Source: JACVRX01 sp046726315 (GTDB lineage: Bacteria; Actinomycetota; Actinomycetes; Jiangellales; Jiangellaceae). Taken from it: DNA of 64,000 bases. Location of the stretch: contig JBKPAG010000005.1 in NCBI GenBank assembly GCA_046726315.1, forward strand, positions 48,043 to 112,042, in the 5' to 3' direction. The position numbers and the translations under genes are program-made. Shown piece by piece: positions 17,474 through 26,081 of the stretch (the stretch's first letter is position 1; each line of letters begins with the position of its first letter). The notes beneath the pieces were generated by a model. That model was not told where the DNA came from, did not search any database, and saw nothing but the letters and a program-made list of their open reading frames with translations.

Positions 17474-18332
17474 GCTCACGTTCGGCTACTTTCTCATCCC
17501 GAATGCCGTCGATCCGCTGCTCGAGACGGCCCGTGAGGTCGAGCGGCTCGGCCTGGACTTCGTCGCGATCCAGGACCATCCGTACCAGCGGCGATTCCTC
17601 GACACGTTCGCATTGATGTCGGCCATCCTCGCGACGACATCGTCATTGCGGGTGTTTCCCGATGTCGCGAACCTGCCTCTCCGCCAACCAGCCGTGCTGG
17701 CCAAAACCGCGGCGTCCCTCGATGTGCTGTCTGGGGGGCGGTTCGAGCTCGGGCTCGGCGCGGGCGGATTCTGGGACGCGATCGAGGGATACGGCGGTGT
17801 CCGCCGGACGCCGGGTGAGGCGGTAGATCAGCTGGCGGAAGGCGTCGAGGTGATCAGGCGGATCTGGAGCGGCGACCGCAACCTCCGGTTCGAGGGCGAC
17901 TACTACCACCTGCGCGGTATTCACTCAGGACCGTTGCCCGCGCATGACATCAGCATCTGGATCGGCGCGGGCGGCCCGCGTTCGTTGCGGCAGACCGGGC
18001 GAATAGCCGACGGTTGGGTTTCGTCGATGCGACCCGACGCCGTTCACAAGCTGCCGGAGATGAACGCTCGCGTCGACGAGGGCGCTGCCGAAGCGGGCCG
18101 CGAGCCGTCGGCGGTGCGCCGCATCTTCAACGTGAGCGGCGTCGTCACCGACGGCCGGACAGACGGCTTTCTCCGGGGGCCCGCCGACCAATGGGCCGAC
18201 GAGCTGGCCGGTCTGGTCGTCGACCACCGTGCGGGCACGCTCGTTTTCTGGGCTGGCGAAGGCGACGAGCGGGAGCAGCGTCGCCGGTTTGCCGAGATGG
18301 TGGTCCCGACCACCCGGAAGCTCGTGGGGTGA
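17457..18332 (+). CDS. Luciferase-like flavin-dependent monooxygenase
   Basis: A 291-residue LLM-class oxidoreductase (TIM barrel, F420 or FMN dependent). The segments LGLDFVAIQDHPY, LSGGRFELGLGAGG and IWIGAGGPRSLR are characteristic of the family. In actinobacteria many members use F420; cofactor choice cannot be read directly. The ATG lies inside the end of the amidase gene, with GGGAGG eight bases upstream, so the two are translationally coupled and may act on related substrates. It ends six bases before the convergent pepN stop. Confidence 0.88.
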   Translation: MSQVGELTFGYFLIPNAVDPLLETAREVERLGLDFVAIQDHPYQRRFLDTFALMSAILATTSSLRVFPDVANLPLRQPAVLAKTAASLDVLSGGRFELGLGAGGFWDAIEGYGGVRRTPGEAVDQLAEGVEVIRRIWSGDRNLRFEGDYYHLRGIHSGPLPAHDISIWIGAGGPRSLRQTGRIADGWVSSMRPDAVHKLPEMNARVDEGAAEAGREPSAVRRIFNVSGVVTDGRTDGFLRGPADQWADELAGLVVDHRAGTLVFWAGEGDEREQRRRFAEMVVPTTRKLVG

Positions 18333-18337
18333 GTCCG

Positions 18338-20917
18338 TCAGCGGCGGCGGGCCGCCTGTCCGGCGGTGCGGTCGCGAGCCTGAGCTCGCAGTGCGCGCTC
18401 CATGTCGGCAAGACCCTCCACCACAAGCCGCCGTGGTGCGGGCGGGACGTCGGCATCGTCGAGCCAGCCGCGAATCGTCTCAGCGATTTCCGTGTCCGCG
18501 AGCAGCCGCGGAAACATCCGGACAATGATGGTCTTCGCCGTGTCGGTGGTTCGCTCGGCCCAAAGTCTCGGTACCGCGTCTAGGTAGAGGCCGACGAAAG
18601 GCCGGATCAGTTCACGTTGCTCCGGTTGGTGGAAACCATCCGCCGTCGATCGCAGCAGGGCGTTCGGTAATTCGTCGGACTCCACCGTCTGAGTCCACGC
18701 ATCCTCCTTGGCCTGCTCGGTGGGTCGCGCAGCGAACGCGTAGGCAGCGTGCCGGCGGCCAGTCGCAGTGTCGTCCCGCGATAGTTCGGCCTCGATCTGC
18801 GGGTCGCCCGCAGCGCCCAGGATCACGAGACGGTGCAGCAGGTTCCAGCGCAGGTCGGTGTCGACTCGCAGGCCGGGCAGGATCTCCCCGCCGTCGGTGG
18901 TGTCCAGCAGCGACCACAGCTCCTCCACATGTTCCGGGCTGGCGGCGACAGCCGCCCAGCCACGGGTGAAAGCGAGCTGATAGTCGCTGCCCGGCTCCGC
19001 GACACCGGCCAGCCGGCGCAACCCGCTGGCCCAGCGTGCGGTGAGCATCATCCGGTCGTGCGGGTCGGCGTAGAGGTCGATGGCGGTGCGTCCAGCCGCC
19101 AGGACCGTCTGCACGACCGAGATGTCGGTCTCCCGCTGGACGCCACCGATCACGAGCTCCACGTAGTCACGGGCCGGCAGTTCGGCGTCTCGGAGCATGT
19201 CGGTGGTGGACGTCCAGCACAGCGCTCGGGCGAGTGACGAGGAGAGCTCGCCGATGCTGCGGATCACCGTTTCGCGGGAGCGGTCGTCGAGCCGGATCTT
19301 GGCGAACGTGAGGTCGTCATCGTTCACCAGCATCAGGTCGGGTTGTCGCTCGCCGACCAGGTCGGGCACCTCGGTGCTCTCTCCGCTGACGTCGAGCTCG
19401 ATGCGACGGCGCCGGACGAGCCCGTCGGGTGAGGCGTCGTAGAGGCCGATTGCGATCCTGTGGTCACGCAGGGTCGGATGTTCAGGGGCGGCTTCCTGGA
19501 GCACCGTCACCGACGCGAACCTGCCGTCCCCGATTTCGACCTCGGGCCGAAGGGTGTTGACGCCCGCTGTTTGCAACCACTGCTCTTCCCACGCAGACAG
19601 ATCCCGGCCACTCGTCTTCTCCAGATGAGCGAACAGGTCCGCGAGCTCGGTGTTGCCCCACGCGTGCTCGCCGAAGTACGCGCGCACCCCGGCGAGGAAC
19701 TCGTCGCGGCCGACCCAGGCCACCAGCTGCTTCAGCACGCTGGCGCCCTTGGCATATGTGATGCCGTCGAAGTTGACCTCGACGTCATCGAGATTGCGGA
19801 TGTCCGCGGAGATCGGGTGCGTTGACGGCAGCTGGTCCTGCCGTAGCGCCCACAGTTTCTCGGAGACTGCGAACGTCGTCCATGCCTCTGTCCACCGGGT
19901 CGCCTCCGCCTCGGCCAGGACGCTGGCCCAGGTCGCGAACGACTCGTTGAGCCATAGGTCGTCCCACCAGCGCATCGTCACCAGGTCTCCGAACCACATG
20001 TGTGCCATTTCGTGCAGGATCGTCTCTGCGCGTCGCTCGTATGCGGCGTCGGTTACGCGGCTGCGGAAGACGTAATCCTCGTGGTGAGTCACGCAGCCGG
20101 CGTTCTCCATGGCACCGGCGTTGAACTCGGGCACGAAGAGCTGGTCGTACTTGGCGAACGGGTAGGCGAGCCCGAAGACCTCTTCGAAGAACCCGAAGCC
20201 CCGACGGGTCACGTCGAAGAGCTCGTCGGAGTCGAGATGCTCGGCGAGAGAGACCCGGCAGAACAGGCCAAGCGGGACCGTAGCCCCTTTGCCGGAGTGC
20301 TCACTGCGGACGACGTGGTACGGGCCCGCGACGAGAGCAGTCACGTACGTGGACAGGCGCGGCGTTGGTTTGAACACCCACCGCCTTGCGGAATCGTCGC
20401 CCTTGACCTTCGTCGGCTCAGGCGTCGGGGAGTTGGACACGACCTGCCAGTGCGCCGGCGCCATGACGGTCAGCGCAAACGTCGCCTTGAGGTCAGGCTG
20501 CTCGAAGCAGGCAAAGACTCGCCGAGCGTCCGGTACCTCGAACTGGGTGTAGACGTAGACCTCGCCATCGACCGGGTCCACGAACCGGTGCAAGCCCTCG
20601 CCGGTGTGCATGTAGGCGGCCTCGGCGACCACGCGCACCTCGTTTTCCGACTGGAGCCCGGCCAGCTGGATCCGGGAACCGTCGTAGACGGCTACCGGAT
20701 CCAGGGGCGTGCCGTTGAGGATGACCTCGCCGACCGTCGGCGCGATGAAGTCCAGCCAGCTGCCCGCCCCTTCCTCGGCGCAGCGGAACCGGACGGTCGT
20801 CGTGGATCCGAACGTCTTCTCGCCGGCCATCAGGTCGAGTTCGATCTGGTACGAGTCGACGTTGATCAGACCGGCGCGCTCGCGCGCTTCGTCGCGGGAC
20901 AGGTTCGCTCCTGGCAT
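18338..20917 (-). CDS. pepN: Aminopeptidase N (M1 family)
   Basis: Zinc metallo-aminopeptidase, 859 residues, full length. It has the substrate-binding GAMEN motif (FNAGAMENAG) and the zinc motif HEMAH followed by 18 residues and Glu (WLNESFA), the M1 signature. The C-terminal ERAP1-like helical domain is complete. I choose the ATG at 20917 (MPGANLSRDEA), preceded by AGGA; the longer frame runs into the GC-rich repeat and is rejected. The enzyme is cytoplasmic, releasing N-terminal amino acids from peptides. Confidence 0.95.
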   Translation of the reverse strand: MPGANLSRDEARERAGLINVDSYQIELDLMAGEKTFGSTTTVRFRCAEEGAGSWLDFIAPTVGEVILNGTPLDPVAVYDGSRIQLAGLQSENEVRVVAEAAYMHTGEGLHRFVDPVDGEVYVYTQFEVPDARRVFACFEQPDLKATFALTVMAPAHWQVVSNSPTPEPTKVKGDDSARRWVFKPTPRLSTYVTALVAGPYHVVRSEHSGKGATVPLGLFCRVSLAEHLDSDELFDVTRRGFGFFEEVFGLAYPFAKYDQLFVPEFNAGAMENAGCVTHHEDYVFRSRVTDAAYERRAETILHEMAHMWFGDLVTMRWWDDLWLNESFATWASVLAEAEATRWTEAWTTFAVSEKLWALRQDQLPSTHPISADIRNLDDVEVNFDGITYAKGASVLKQLVAWVGRDEFLAGVRAYFGEHAWGNTELADLFAHLEKTSGRDLSAWEEQWLQTAGVNTLRPEVEIGDGRFASVTVLQEAAPEHPTLRDHRIAIGLYDASPDGLVRRRRIELDVSGESTEVPDLVGERQPDLMLVNDDDLTFAKIRLDDRSRETVIRSIGELSSSLARALCWTSTTDMLRDAELPARDYVELVIGGVQRETDISVVQTVLAAGRTAIDLYADPHDRMMLTARWASGLRRLAGVAEPGSDYQLAFTRGWAAVAASPEHVEELWSLLDTTDGGEILPGLRVDTDLRWNLLHRLVILGAAGDPQIEAELSRDDTATGRRHAAYAFAARPTEQAKEDAWTQTVESDELPNALLRSTADGFHQPEQRELIRPFVGLYLDAVPRLWAERTTDTAKTIIVRMFPRLLADTEIAETIRGWLDDADVPPAPRRLVVEGLADMERALRAQARDRTAGQAARRR

Positions 20918-20942
20918 GCGCTTGATCCTGGCAGACCTACCT

Positions 20943-21036
20943 GCGGGGGGCTTACGCCCCCCGCATACCCCCATCTCCTGGGCTTACGCCCCCCGCATAC
21001 CCCCCATCTCTTGGGGCTCCGCCCCCGCAATCCCCC
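20943..21036. repeat. GC-rich tandem hairpin repeat
   Basis: Between divergent pepN and rpiB. Two near-identical units of about 33 bp each contain GGGCTTACGCCCCCCGCAT, and a third shorter unit contains GGGGCTCCGCCCC. The first unit holds a perfect 9-bp hairpin (20943-20951 with 20956-20964, loop TTAC). It lies in the spacer where the promoters of both genes should be. Confidence 0.75.
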
Positions 21037-21093
21037 GCCACGGTGCAGGGCGAGGGCGCGGTATGGCCGATAGCGGGCTGGCAGGATGACCGG

Positions 21094-21576
21094 ATGCGCA
21101 TCCACCTAGGGTCTGACCACACCGGCTTCGAGGTCAAGATCCAGTTGGCGCAGCAGCTGCGTGGATCCGGTCACGAAGTCGTCGACCACGGGCCGTTCCG
21201 TTATGACGAGGGTGACGACTACCCGGTGTTCTGCCTGCGCGCGGCGGATGCAGTCGCGCACGACGACGAAAGCCTCGGTGTCGTCCTGGGCGGGTCGGGC
21301 AACGGCGAGCAGATCTCGGCGAACAAGGTGCGGGGAATCCGGGCTGCGCTGGTCTGGACCGACGACACCGCGCGGCTCGCCCGTCAGCACAACGACGCGA
21401 GGGTGATCTCGGTGGGGGTTCGAATGCATCCGATGGAAGACATCGTTCGGTTCGTCGAGATCTTCGTCGCGACCCCGTTCTCAGGGGACGACCGGCATGC
21501 GCGGCGGATCGCCATGCTCAGTCGGTACGAGGAGACCGGGGAGCTTCCTCATCTCGCGGGCGATCCTGCTGGCTGA
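21094..21576 (+). CDS. rpiB: Ribose-5-phosphate isomerase B
   Basis: Interconverts ribose-5-P and ribulose-5-P, 160 residues. It has the RpiB/LacAB fold signature GSDHTGFEVK at the N-terminus. The central loop reads GGSGNGEQISANK, the mycobacterial type in which Glu takes the place of the catalytic Cys of the E. coli enzyme. The start is the ATG at 21094 (MRIHLGSDH); the upstream in-frame stretch is repeat-derived. It is transcribed away from pepN. Confidence 0.94.
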   Translation: MRIHLGSDHTGFEVKIQLAQQLRGSGHEVVDHGPFRYDEGDDYPVFCLRAADAVAHDDESLGVVLGGSGNGEQISANKVRGIRAALVWTDDTARLARQHNDARVISVGVRMHPMEDIVRFVEIFVATPFSGDDRHARRIAMLSRYEETGELPHLAGDPAG

Positions 21577-21703
21577 GCTCGGCCACCATGACGTCGTCGG
21601 GTCTCGACACGTCGCGGGCACGCAGTGCCCCCGAGACGCCGACTTGAGACCGGCGGTCGACGTGATCCAGCCGCCGCGCGGGCACCTTGCCACGGCTGGT
21701 CAT
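21518..21703 (-). CDS. Possible small basic protein
   Basis: A 61-residue open frame convergent with rpiB and overlapping its last 59 bases. It begins MTSRGKVPARRLDHVDRRSQ and contains SGALRARDVSRPDD, which looks like a conserved small actinobacterial protein rather than random shadow translation, but I cannot name the family. No strong ribosome-binding site is close to the ATG. It would otherwise leave a 190-base gap. Confidence 0.4.
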   Translation of the reverse strand: MTSRGKVPARRLDHVDRRSQVGVSGALRARDVSRPDDVMVAELSQQDRPRDEEAPRSPRTD

Positions 21704-21766
21704 TCTCGAGACGGTACTCGGACCGTCCCTCTTCAGCGAGAAAGGGCCTGAGGCTACTGTCGCTGC

Positions 21767-22837
21767 GTGAGGGGTGGGCAGGACCGTCGAACGCCTGCCG
21801 GGGCTCGGCGATGGTTGGGCGGCGAACCGGTTGCGCTGACTGCCTTGGTGCTGTTGTGCGTCGTGATCTACCTCGCCCAGTCCGAGTACCCCGAGTCGGT
21901 ACCACTGAGCATGTTCGTCGTCCCGATCTTGCTCGGCGGGTACGTGCTTTCGCTGCCCACGCTGTCCGTGCTCATCGGCGTGATCGTGGTGGCGCTCGTC
22001 GGGCAACTGATGAGGCACGGGTTCGACCAGTTCTATGCCGGCGCTCTGGTCGTCATCACCCTCGCGACGCTGGTCGTCCTAGGGGCGGCTCGATCGCAAG
22101 CGCGCCTCGGTGTCCAGCCGGTCGTCGGAGGCTCGATGCTGGTCGACCTGCGCGACCGGCTGATCGCCCAGGGCGAGATGCCGAGCCTGCCGCGCGGCTG
22201 GGAGACGGAGGTCGTGCATCGCTCGGCCGGCCGGGCGAGTTTCTCCGGCGATTTCCTGGTCGCGGCTCGGTCGGCCAACGGGCTGGTGCTCGAGGTCGCG
22301 CTGGTTGACGTCTCCGGGAAGGGTCTGGACGCTGGAACGCGAGCGCTGTTGCTGTCAGGAGCCTTCGGTGGCCTGATCGGTTCCGTGCCGCCGCAGGACT
22401 TCCTGCCCGCCGCGAACGCATACTTGCTGCGTCAGGAGTGGGACGAAGGTTTCGCGACGGCGGTGCACTTGGTGGTCGACCTGGGCACCGGCGCATTCGA
22501 GGTGCGCTCCGCCGGCCACCCGCCCGCCGTGCACTTCCAGGCTGGATCCGGCCGGTGGGACACCCTGGAGGCGACCGGTGGTCTGCTCGGCGTGTTCGAG
22601 AAGGACGAGTATCAACCCGCGCAGGGTCACCTGTTGCCTGGCGATGCGCTGCTGCTTTTCACCGACGGGCTGGTCGAGTCGCCCACTCGAGACCTGACTG
22701 ACGGAATCGACAAGCTCCAGGGCGAGGCAGAGCGCTTGGTATCTCAAGGATTCCGGCACGGCGCACGCACACTCATCAATGCCGTCGCCGAGTCCGATCA
22801 GGACGATCGCGCGCTGGTGCTGATCTGGCGCGATTGA
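21767..22837 (+). CDS. SpoIIE/PP2C-type serine phosphatase with membrane anchor
   Basis: A 356-residue protein: three to four N-terminal membrane helices (about residues 20-105) and a C-terminal PPM/SpoIIE phosphatase domain (about 145-355). Metal-binding motifs are visible: GDFLVA, VALVDVSGKGLDAG, and the C-terminal LLLFTDGLVESP plus DQDDRALVLI. No PAS, GAF or response-regulator domain is present, so the membrane part is the likely sensor. Such enzymes often act on anti-sigma-factor antagonists, which is only inferred here. Confidence 0.87.
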   Translation: MRGGQDRRTPAGARRWLGGEPVALTALVLLCVVIYLAQSEYPESVPLSMFVVPILLGGYVLSLPTLSVLIGVIVVALVGQLMRHGFDQFYAGALVVITLATLVVLGAARSQARLGVQPVVGGSMLVDLRDRLIAQGEMPSLPRGWETEVVHRSAGRASFSGDFLVAARSANGLVLEVALVDVSGKGLDAGTRALLLSGAFGGLIGSVPPQDFLPAANAYLLRQEWDEGFATAVHLVVDLGTGAFEVRSAGHPPAVHFQAGSGRWDTLEATGGLLGVFEKDEYQPAQGHLLPGDALLLFTDGLVESPTRDLTDGIDKLQGEAERLVSQGFRHGARTLINAVAESDQDDRALVLIWRD

Positions 22838-22859
22838 GCCGCCCGTACAGTCGTCGTAC

Positions 22860-23381
22860 GTGCGGCGCGTCTCGGTCGTGGGCAACACCGGGTCCGGCAA
22901 GACCAGGCTCGCCAAACAACTCGCCGCTCGGCTCCAGGCACCCCATGTGGAGCTGGACGCGATCTTTCACCAGCCTAACTGGACCCCGTTGCCGACCGAC
23001 CAGTTCCGGCAGCGAGTGGCCGCGGTCGTTGCGGACGACGCATGGGTGGTGGACGGCAACTACTCGTCCGTACGCGATCTGGTCTGGCAGCGGGCCGATA
23101 CCGTCGTTTGGCTCGACCTCCCTCGCGTCACGGTCATGCGGCAGGTCGTCGCCCGAACAATGCGCCGGATGGCGAGCGGTGAAGAGCTGTGGAACGCCAA
23201 TCGCGAGCGATGGCGATACCTGTTCGATGCAGACGAGTCGATCATCGCTTGGGCGTGGACCCAGCACGCCACGTACCGGCATCGTTACGCGGCAGCAGCC
23301 GCCGACCCCCAGTACGGACACCTGACCTTCATCCGGATGGGCTCGAGGTCCGACGTCGTTCGGTTCGTGCAATCGCTCTAG
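22860..23381 (+). CDS. P-loop kinase-like ATPase (topology-modulation/FlaR type)
   Basis: A 173-residue protein with Walker A GNTGSGKT at residues 8-15 and the family pattern HVELDAIFHQPNW, followed by VVDGNYSSVRDLVW. It resembles adenylate-kinase-like proteins annotated as topology modulation protein or AAA family ATPase; the true substrate is unknown. It starts with GTG 23 bases after the phosphatase stop, so the two may be co-transcribed. Confidence 0.82.
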   Translation: MRRVSVVGNTGSGKTRLAKQLAARLQAPHVELDAIFHQPNWTPLPTDQFRQRVAAVVADDAWVVDGNYSSVRDLVWQRADTVVWLDLPRVTVMRQVVARTMRRMASGEELWNANRERWRYLFDADESIIAWAWTQHATYRHRYAAAAADPQYGHLTFIRMGSRSDVVRFVQSL

Positions 23382-23420
23382 GACGGCCAAACTCAGCTGC
23401 CGGGCCAGGACGTAGGCGCC

Positions 23421-24456
23421 TTAGGGCAGTCGTCGGGACAGCCGCTTCCGAGGAGCGGCCACGGAATCCCGATGCCGTACCGGCATGGGGACCCGGTGTT
23501 CTGCTGCATCGGAGCCGTTCTCGATCAGCAATTCCACCGCCCGTTTCCCCATGTCATAGTGCGGCAGTGCGAGGCTGGTGAGCGCCGGTCTGAGCCACGG
23601 CGCCAGGAAAGAATCGTCGAACGAGACGACGGAGACGTCGGCAGGTATCTGCAGTCCTGCTTCGGCCAGCGCCCCGAAGGCCCCGAGGGCAAACTCGGTC
23701 GTTGAGACAGATAAGTGCGCCCGGCCGGGCTCCCGTGGTCAGGAATTCACGAACGGCTGCGTGTGCCGGCGCGGGCTCCCACAGGCATGCCACGACGCCC
23801 GAGAGCTGGACGCCAGCCGTCGCGAGCGCCTCGTTGACACCGGCGAGCCGTTCTCGGCCCGCGTACACATGCGGCGCGGGTTCGCCAATGATGAAGATGC
23901 CATCGCGGTGACCTGCGTCGAGGAGTATCTGCGCAGCGTCTCGGCCGGCGTTGATCTCGTCGGGAATTACGGCCGGTACCGGCCAGTCGACGGCTGTGCA
24001 GTTGAGCAGCACCAACGGCTGTCCAAACAGCCGAGCCGGGATCTGGACCTGCTGCGTGAACATCGCCGCGTAAATGAAGCCGTCGACTTGGCGGTCGAGC
24101 ATGTCCCGGATCAACTGGTCCTCCGCGTGCGGATCGCCGTCGGTCTCGACGACGAACAGCATGCGGTCATTCGCGAGCGCCGCGGTTACGGCGCCGCGGA
24201 TAGCCTGGCCCGCGAATGGCTCCGCCGCGATGGTGTCCGATACCAAGCCGATGGTGTGCGTAACGCTCGTGCGAAGCCCGCGCGAGATTCGGTTCGGCCG
24301 GTATTCGAGCTCCCTCGCCGCGCGCACGACCCGGTCGCGAGCGTCATCGGAGATCCGCATGTCTGCGTGGCGTCCGGTGAGGACGAACGAGGCCGTGGTT
24401 CGCGACACCCCTGCGCGTTTCGCAACCTGCTGCAGCGTGACCCGACCCGGCCGCAT
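23421..24456 (-). pseudogene. LacI-family regulator, frameshifted near its C-terminus
   Basis: The N-terminal helix-turn-helix is intact (VTLQQVAKRAGVSRTTASFV), and the periplasmic-binding-like effector domain reads well to CLNDR at about 23696. From there the same frame gives low-complexity Arg-rich sequence ending at 23554. The next frame instead continues FALGAFGALAEAGLQIP ... VVSFDDSFLAPWLRPALTSL and runs to a TAA at 23421-23423. Removing one base near 23694 restores a 344-residue protein, the normal LacI length. It is either a real inactivating insertion or a sequencing error. Confidence 0.85.
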
Positions 24457-24530
24457 CCGGGCAGTCTGACACGTCGCCGTACAGTGGTTGTGACCTCGGC
24501 GTCAGGGCAAACCGGGATTACCGTTGAGTT

Positions 24531-24839
24531 GTGACAACGGGTGAGCCGACGATGCCGGAACCGATGCCGGACTCCGATCTCATCCCGTACGGGCCGATCC
24601 CCAAGCCGTCAGGCTTCGCAGTGGCAGCACTCGTGCTCGGCATCATCGGGCTGTTCCTGTCCTGGATCACTTTCGGCATCCCATCGATACTCGCAGTGAT
24701 CTTCGGCCATGTCGGGGTATCCCGGGTACGGCGTGGTGTCGGAGACGGACGGGGCATGGCGATCGGCGGCATGGTGCTGGGGTACATCGTCATCGCAGTG
24801 TTCGTTTTCGTCGTCGGATCCCTGATCGCGATCTTCTGA
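24531..24839 (+). CDS. DUF4190-type small membrane protein
   Basis: A 102-residue protein: a polar proline-rich N-terminus, then two membrane helices (FAVAALVLGIIGLFLSW and AIGGMVLGYIVIAVFVF) joined by an FGHVGVSRVRR loop. This is the DUF4190 pattern, common in actinobacteria and of unknown function. The start may be the GTG at 24531 or the ATG at 24552. It is divergent from the LacI gene, with a 74-base spacer. Confidence 0.75.
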   Translation: MTTGEPTMPEPMPDSDLIPYGPIPKPSGFAVAALVLGIIGLFLSWITFGIPSILAVIFGHVGVSRVRRGVGDGRGMAIGGMVLGYIVIAVFVFVVGSLIAIF

Positions 24840-24858
24840 CGGGACACATAGGGCTGTC

Positions 24859-26022
24859 TCACGCCGACAGCTCACGCTCGAGCGGGGTACGGAAGCGAGG
24901 CGTCACGCGTACAGCGCCGATCCAGTCGGCAAGCTGTGCGGCCCTGCTCTCGACCTCGGCGGTGACATCGCGGCCGACGTCGTCGAACAGCCGGCATGCG
25001 ATCTCGCCGGTCGGGCGTTGTGCCCAGCCACCGACGATCCTCCCGTCCGCCCAGATCGTCGGTCCGATGTTGCCCGACCGGTCGAACAGAGCAGGACCAT
25101 GCGGGCCGAGATACCACGACCGTTCGGACCAGCCCATGGCCGTGGGGTCGAGCGCGGGAAGCAATGCCACCCAGTGCTCAGCCGGGTCCGCCATGTCGAC
25201 GTCGTCGGCCAGCACCAGCCCGACCTGACCATCGAACTCCACCTCCACCGGCCCAATCGCGGCCAGTGCGTGTTTGACCTGTCCCGCGGTCCATCCAGTC
25301 CACCATTTCAGGTCGGCGACCGTGCCCGGCCCGAACGCCTCGAGCCATCTCCGCACGAGCTCCACCCGGGAGCCCTCGACTGCCAGCGCGGGCATTCCCT
25401 CGGGCAGCCAGGTTTGCGCCGGCGACCAGTGGTACTGACTGCTCGTCCAGGATCCGCGTGGGCGACCGCGGACGATGCGGCCCTCGGCGGCGAGCATGAA
25501 CAGCACCCAGGTCGTGATGTTCTGCCTCGAGGCGTACGCCTTGCCCTCGGCCATGAGCAGCTGCGTGCGAAGGCGGGGTTCGTCGGCGGACAGCTGCGCC
25601 CCGGTTGCCTCGCCGCGGGCGACCAGTGCCTTCTCGGTTGCGTCCTCGACCTCGCGCAGCCATGCACCGTCGCCGACGCCAGCTTCGGCGAGCAGCTTCG
25701 TGTAGGTGCGCCGCTGACGGGCGGCGATCTCCCTGGTGCATGCCGCCTGGATGACAGCCGCCAGTTCGACCGGCACCACGAACATGGTCCGGCGCATGCC
25801 GAGCATCCGGATCAGGGACCGCTCGCCGTAGAGCGCATGCTCGATAGCGTCGACCTCGATCGGCGCGGTCCGGGCGTGTGTCGAGAGGAAGACCGACGCC
25901 GGGTCGGTTGCGTGCAGTGCCACGACACCACGGGCAGCCTGGACGGTGTCAGTCGCCGGCAGCGCAAGGTGATGCCGAACGGCCAGCCGGGCCCGCCGCT
26001 CCTCGATTGCGATGCGCCGCAC
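24859..26022 (-). CDS. Winged-helix AlkZ/YcaQ-like protein (HTH_42)
   Basis: A 387-residue protein of the HTH_42 superfamily, which includes the DNA glycosylases AlkZ and YcaQ that unhook crosslinks. Family features are visible: ARGVVALHATDPASVFLSTHAR near residue 30, three winged-helix-like segments, and a C-terminal PTIWADGRIVGGWAQRPTGE block. Whether it is a glycosylase needs its catalytic Gln motif aligned, which I cannot do reliably. The GTG start is supported by TAGGAAA upstream. It is divergent from the oxidase gene at 26082. Confidence 0.8.
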   Translation of the reverse strand: MRRIAIEERRARLAVRHHLALPATDTVQAARGVVALHATDPASVFLSTHARTAPIEVDAIEHALYGERSLIRMLGMRRTMFVVPVELAAVIQAACTREIAARQRRTYTKLLAEAGVGDGAWLREVEDATEKALVARGEATGAQLSADEPRLRTQLLMAEGKAYASRQNITTWVLFMLAAEGRIVRGRPRGSWTSSQYHWSPAQTWLPEGMPALAVEGSRVELVRRWLEAFGPGTVADLKWWTGWTAGQVKHALAAIGPVEVEFDGQVGLVLADDVDMADPAEHWVALLPALDPTAMGWSERSWYLGPHGPALFDRSGNIGPTIWADGRIVGGWAQRPTGEIACRLFDDVGRDVTAEVESRAAQLADWIGAVRVTPRFRTPLERELSA

Positions 26023-26081
26023 AGACGTTTCCTACCATCAGGTCCGGATAGTGCCGTGTGGTCATCGAGAGGAGCAATTTC

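Noticed and set aside
19460..21073. Long plus-strand frames opposite pepN
   Set aside because: Shadows of aminopeptidase N; the minus-strand gene has the complete M1 motifs.
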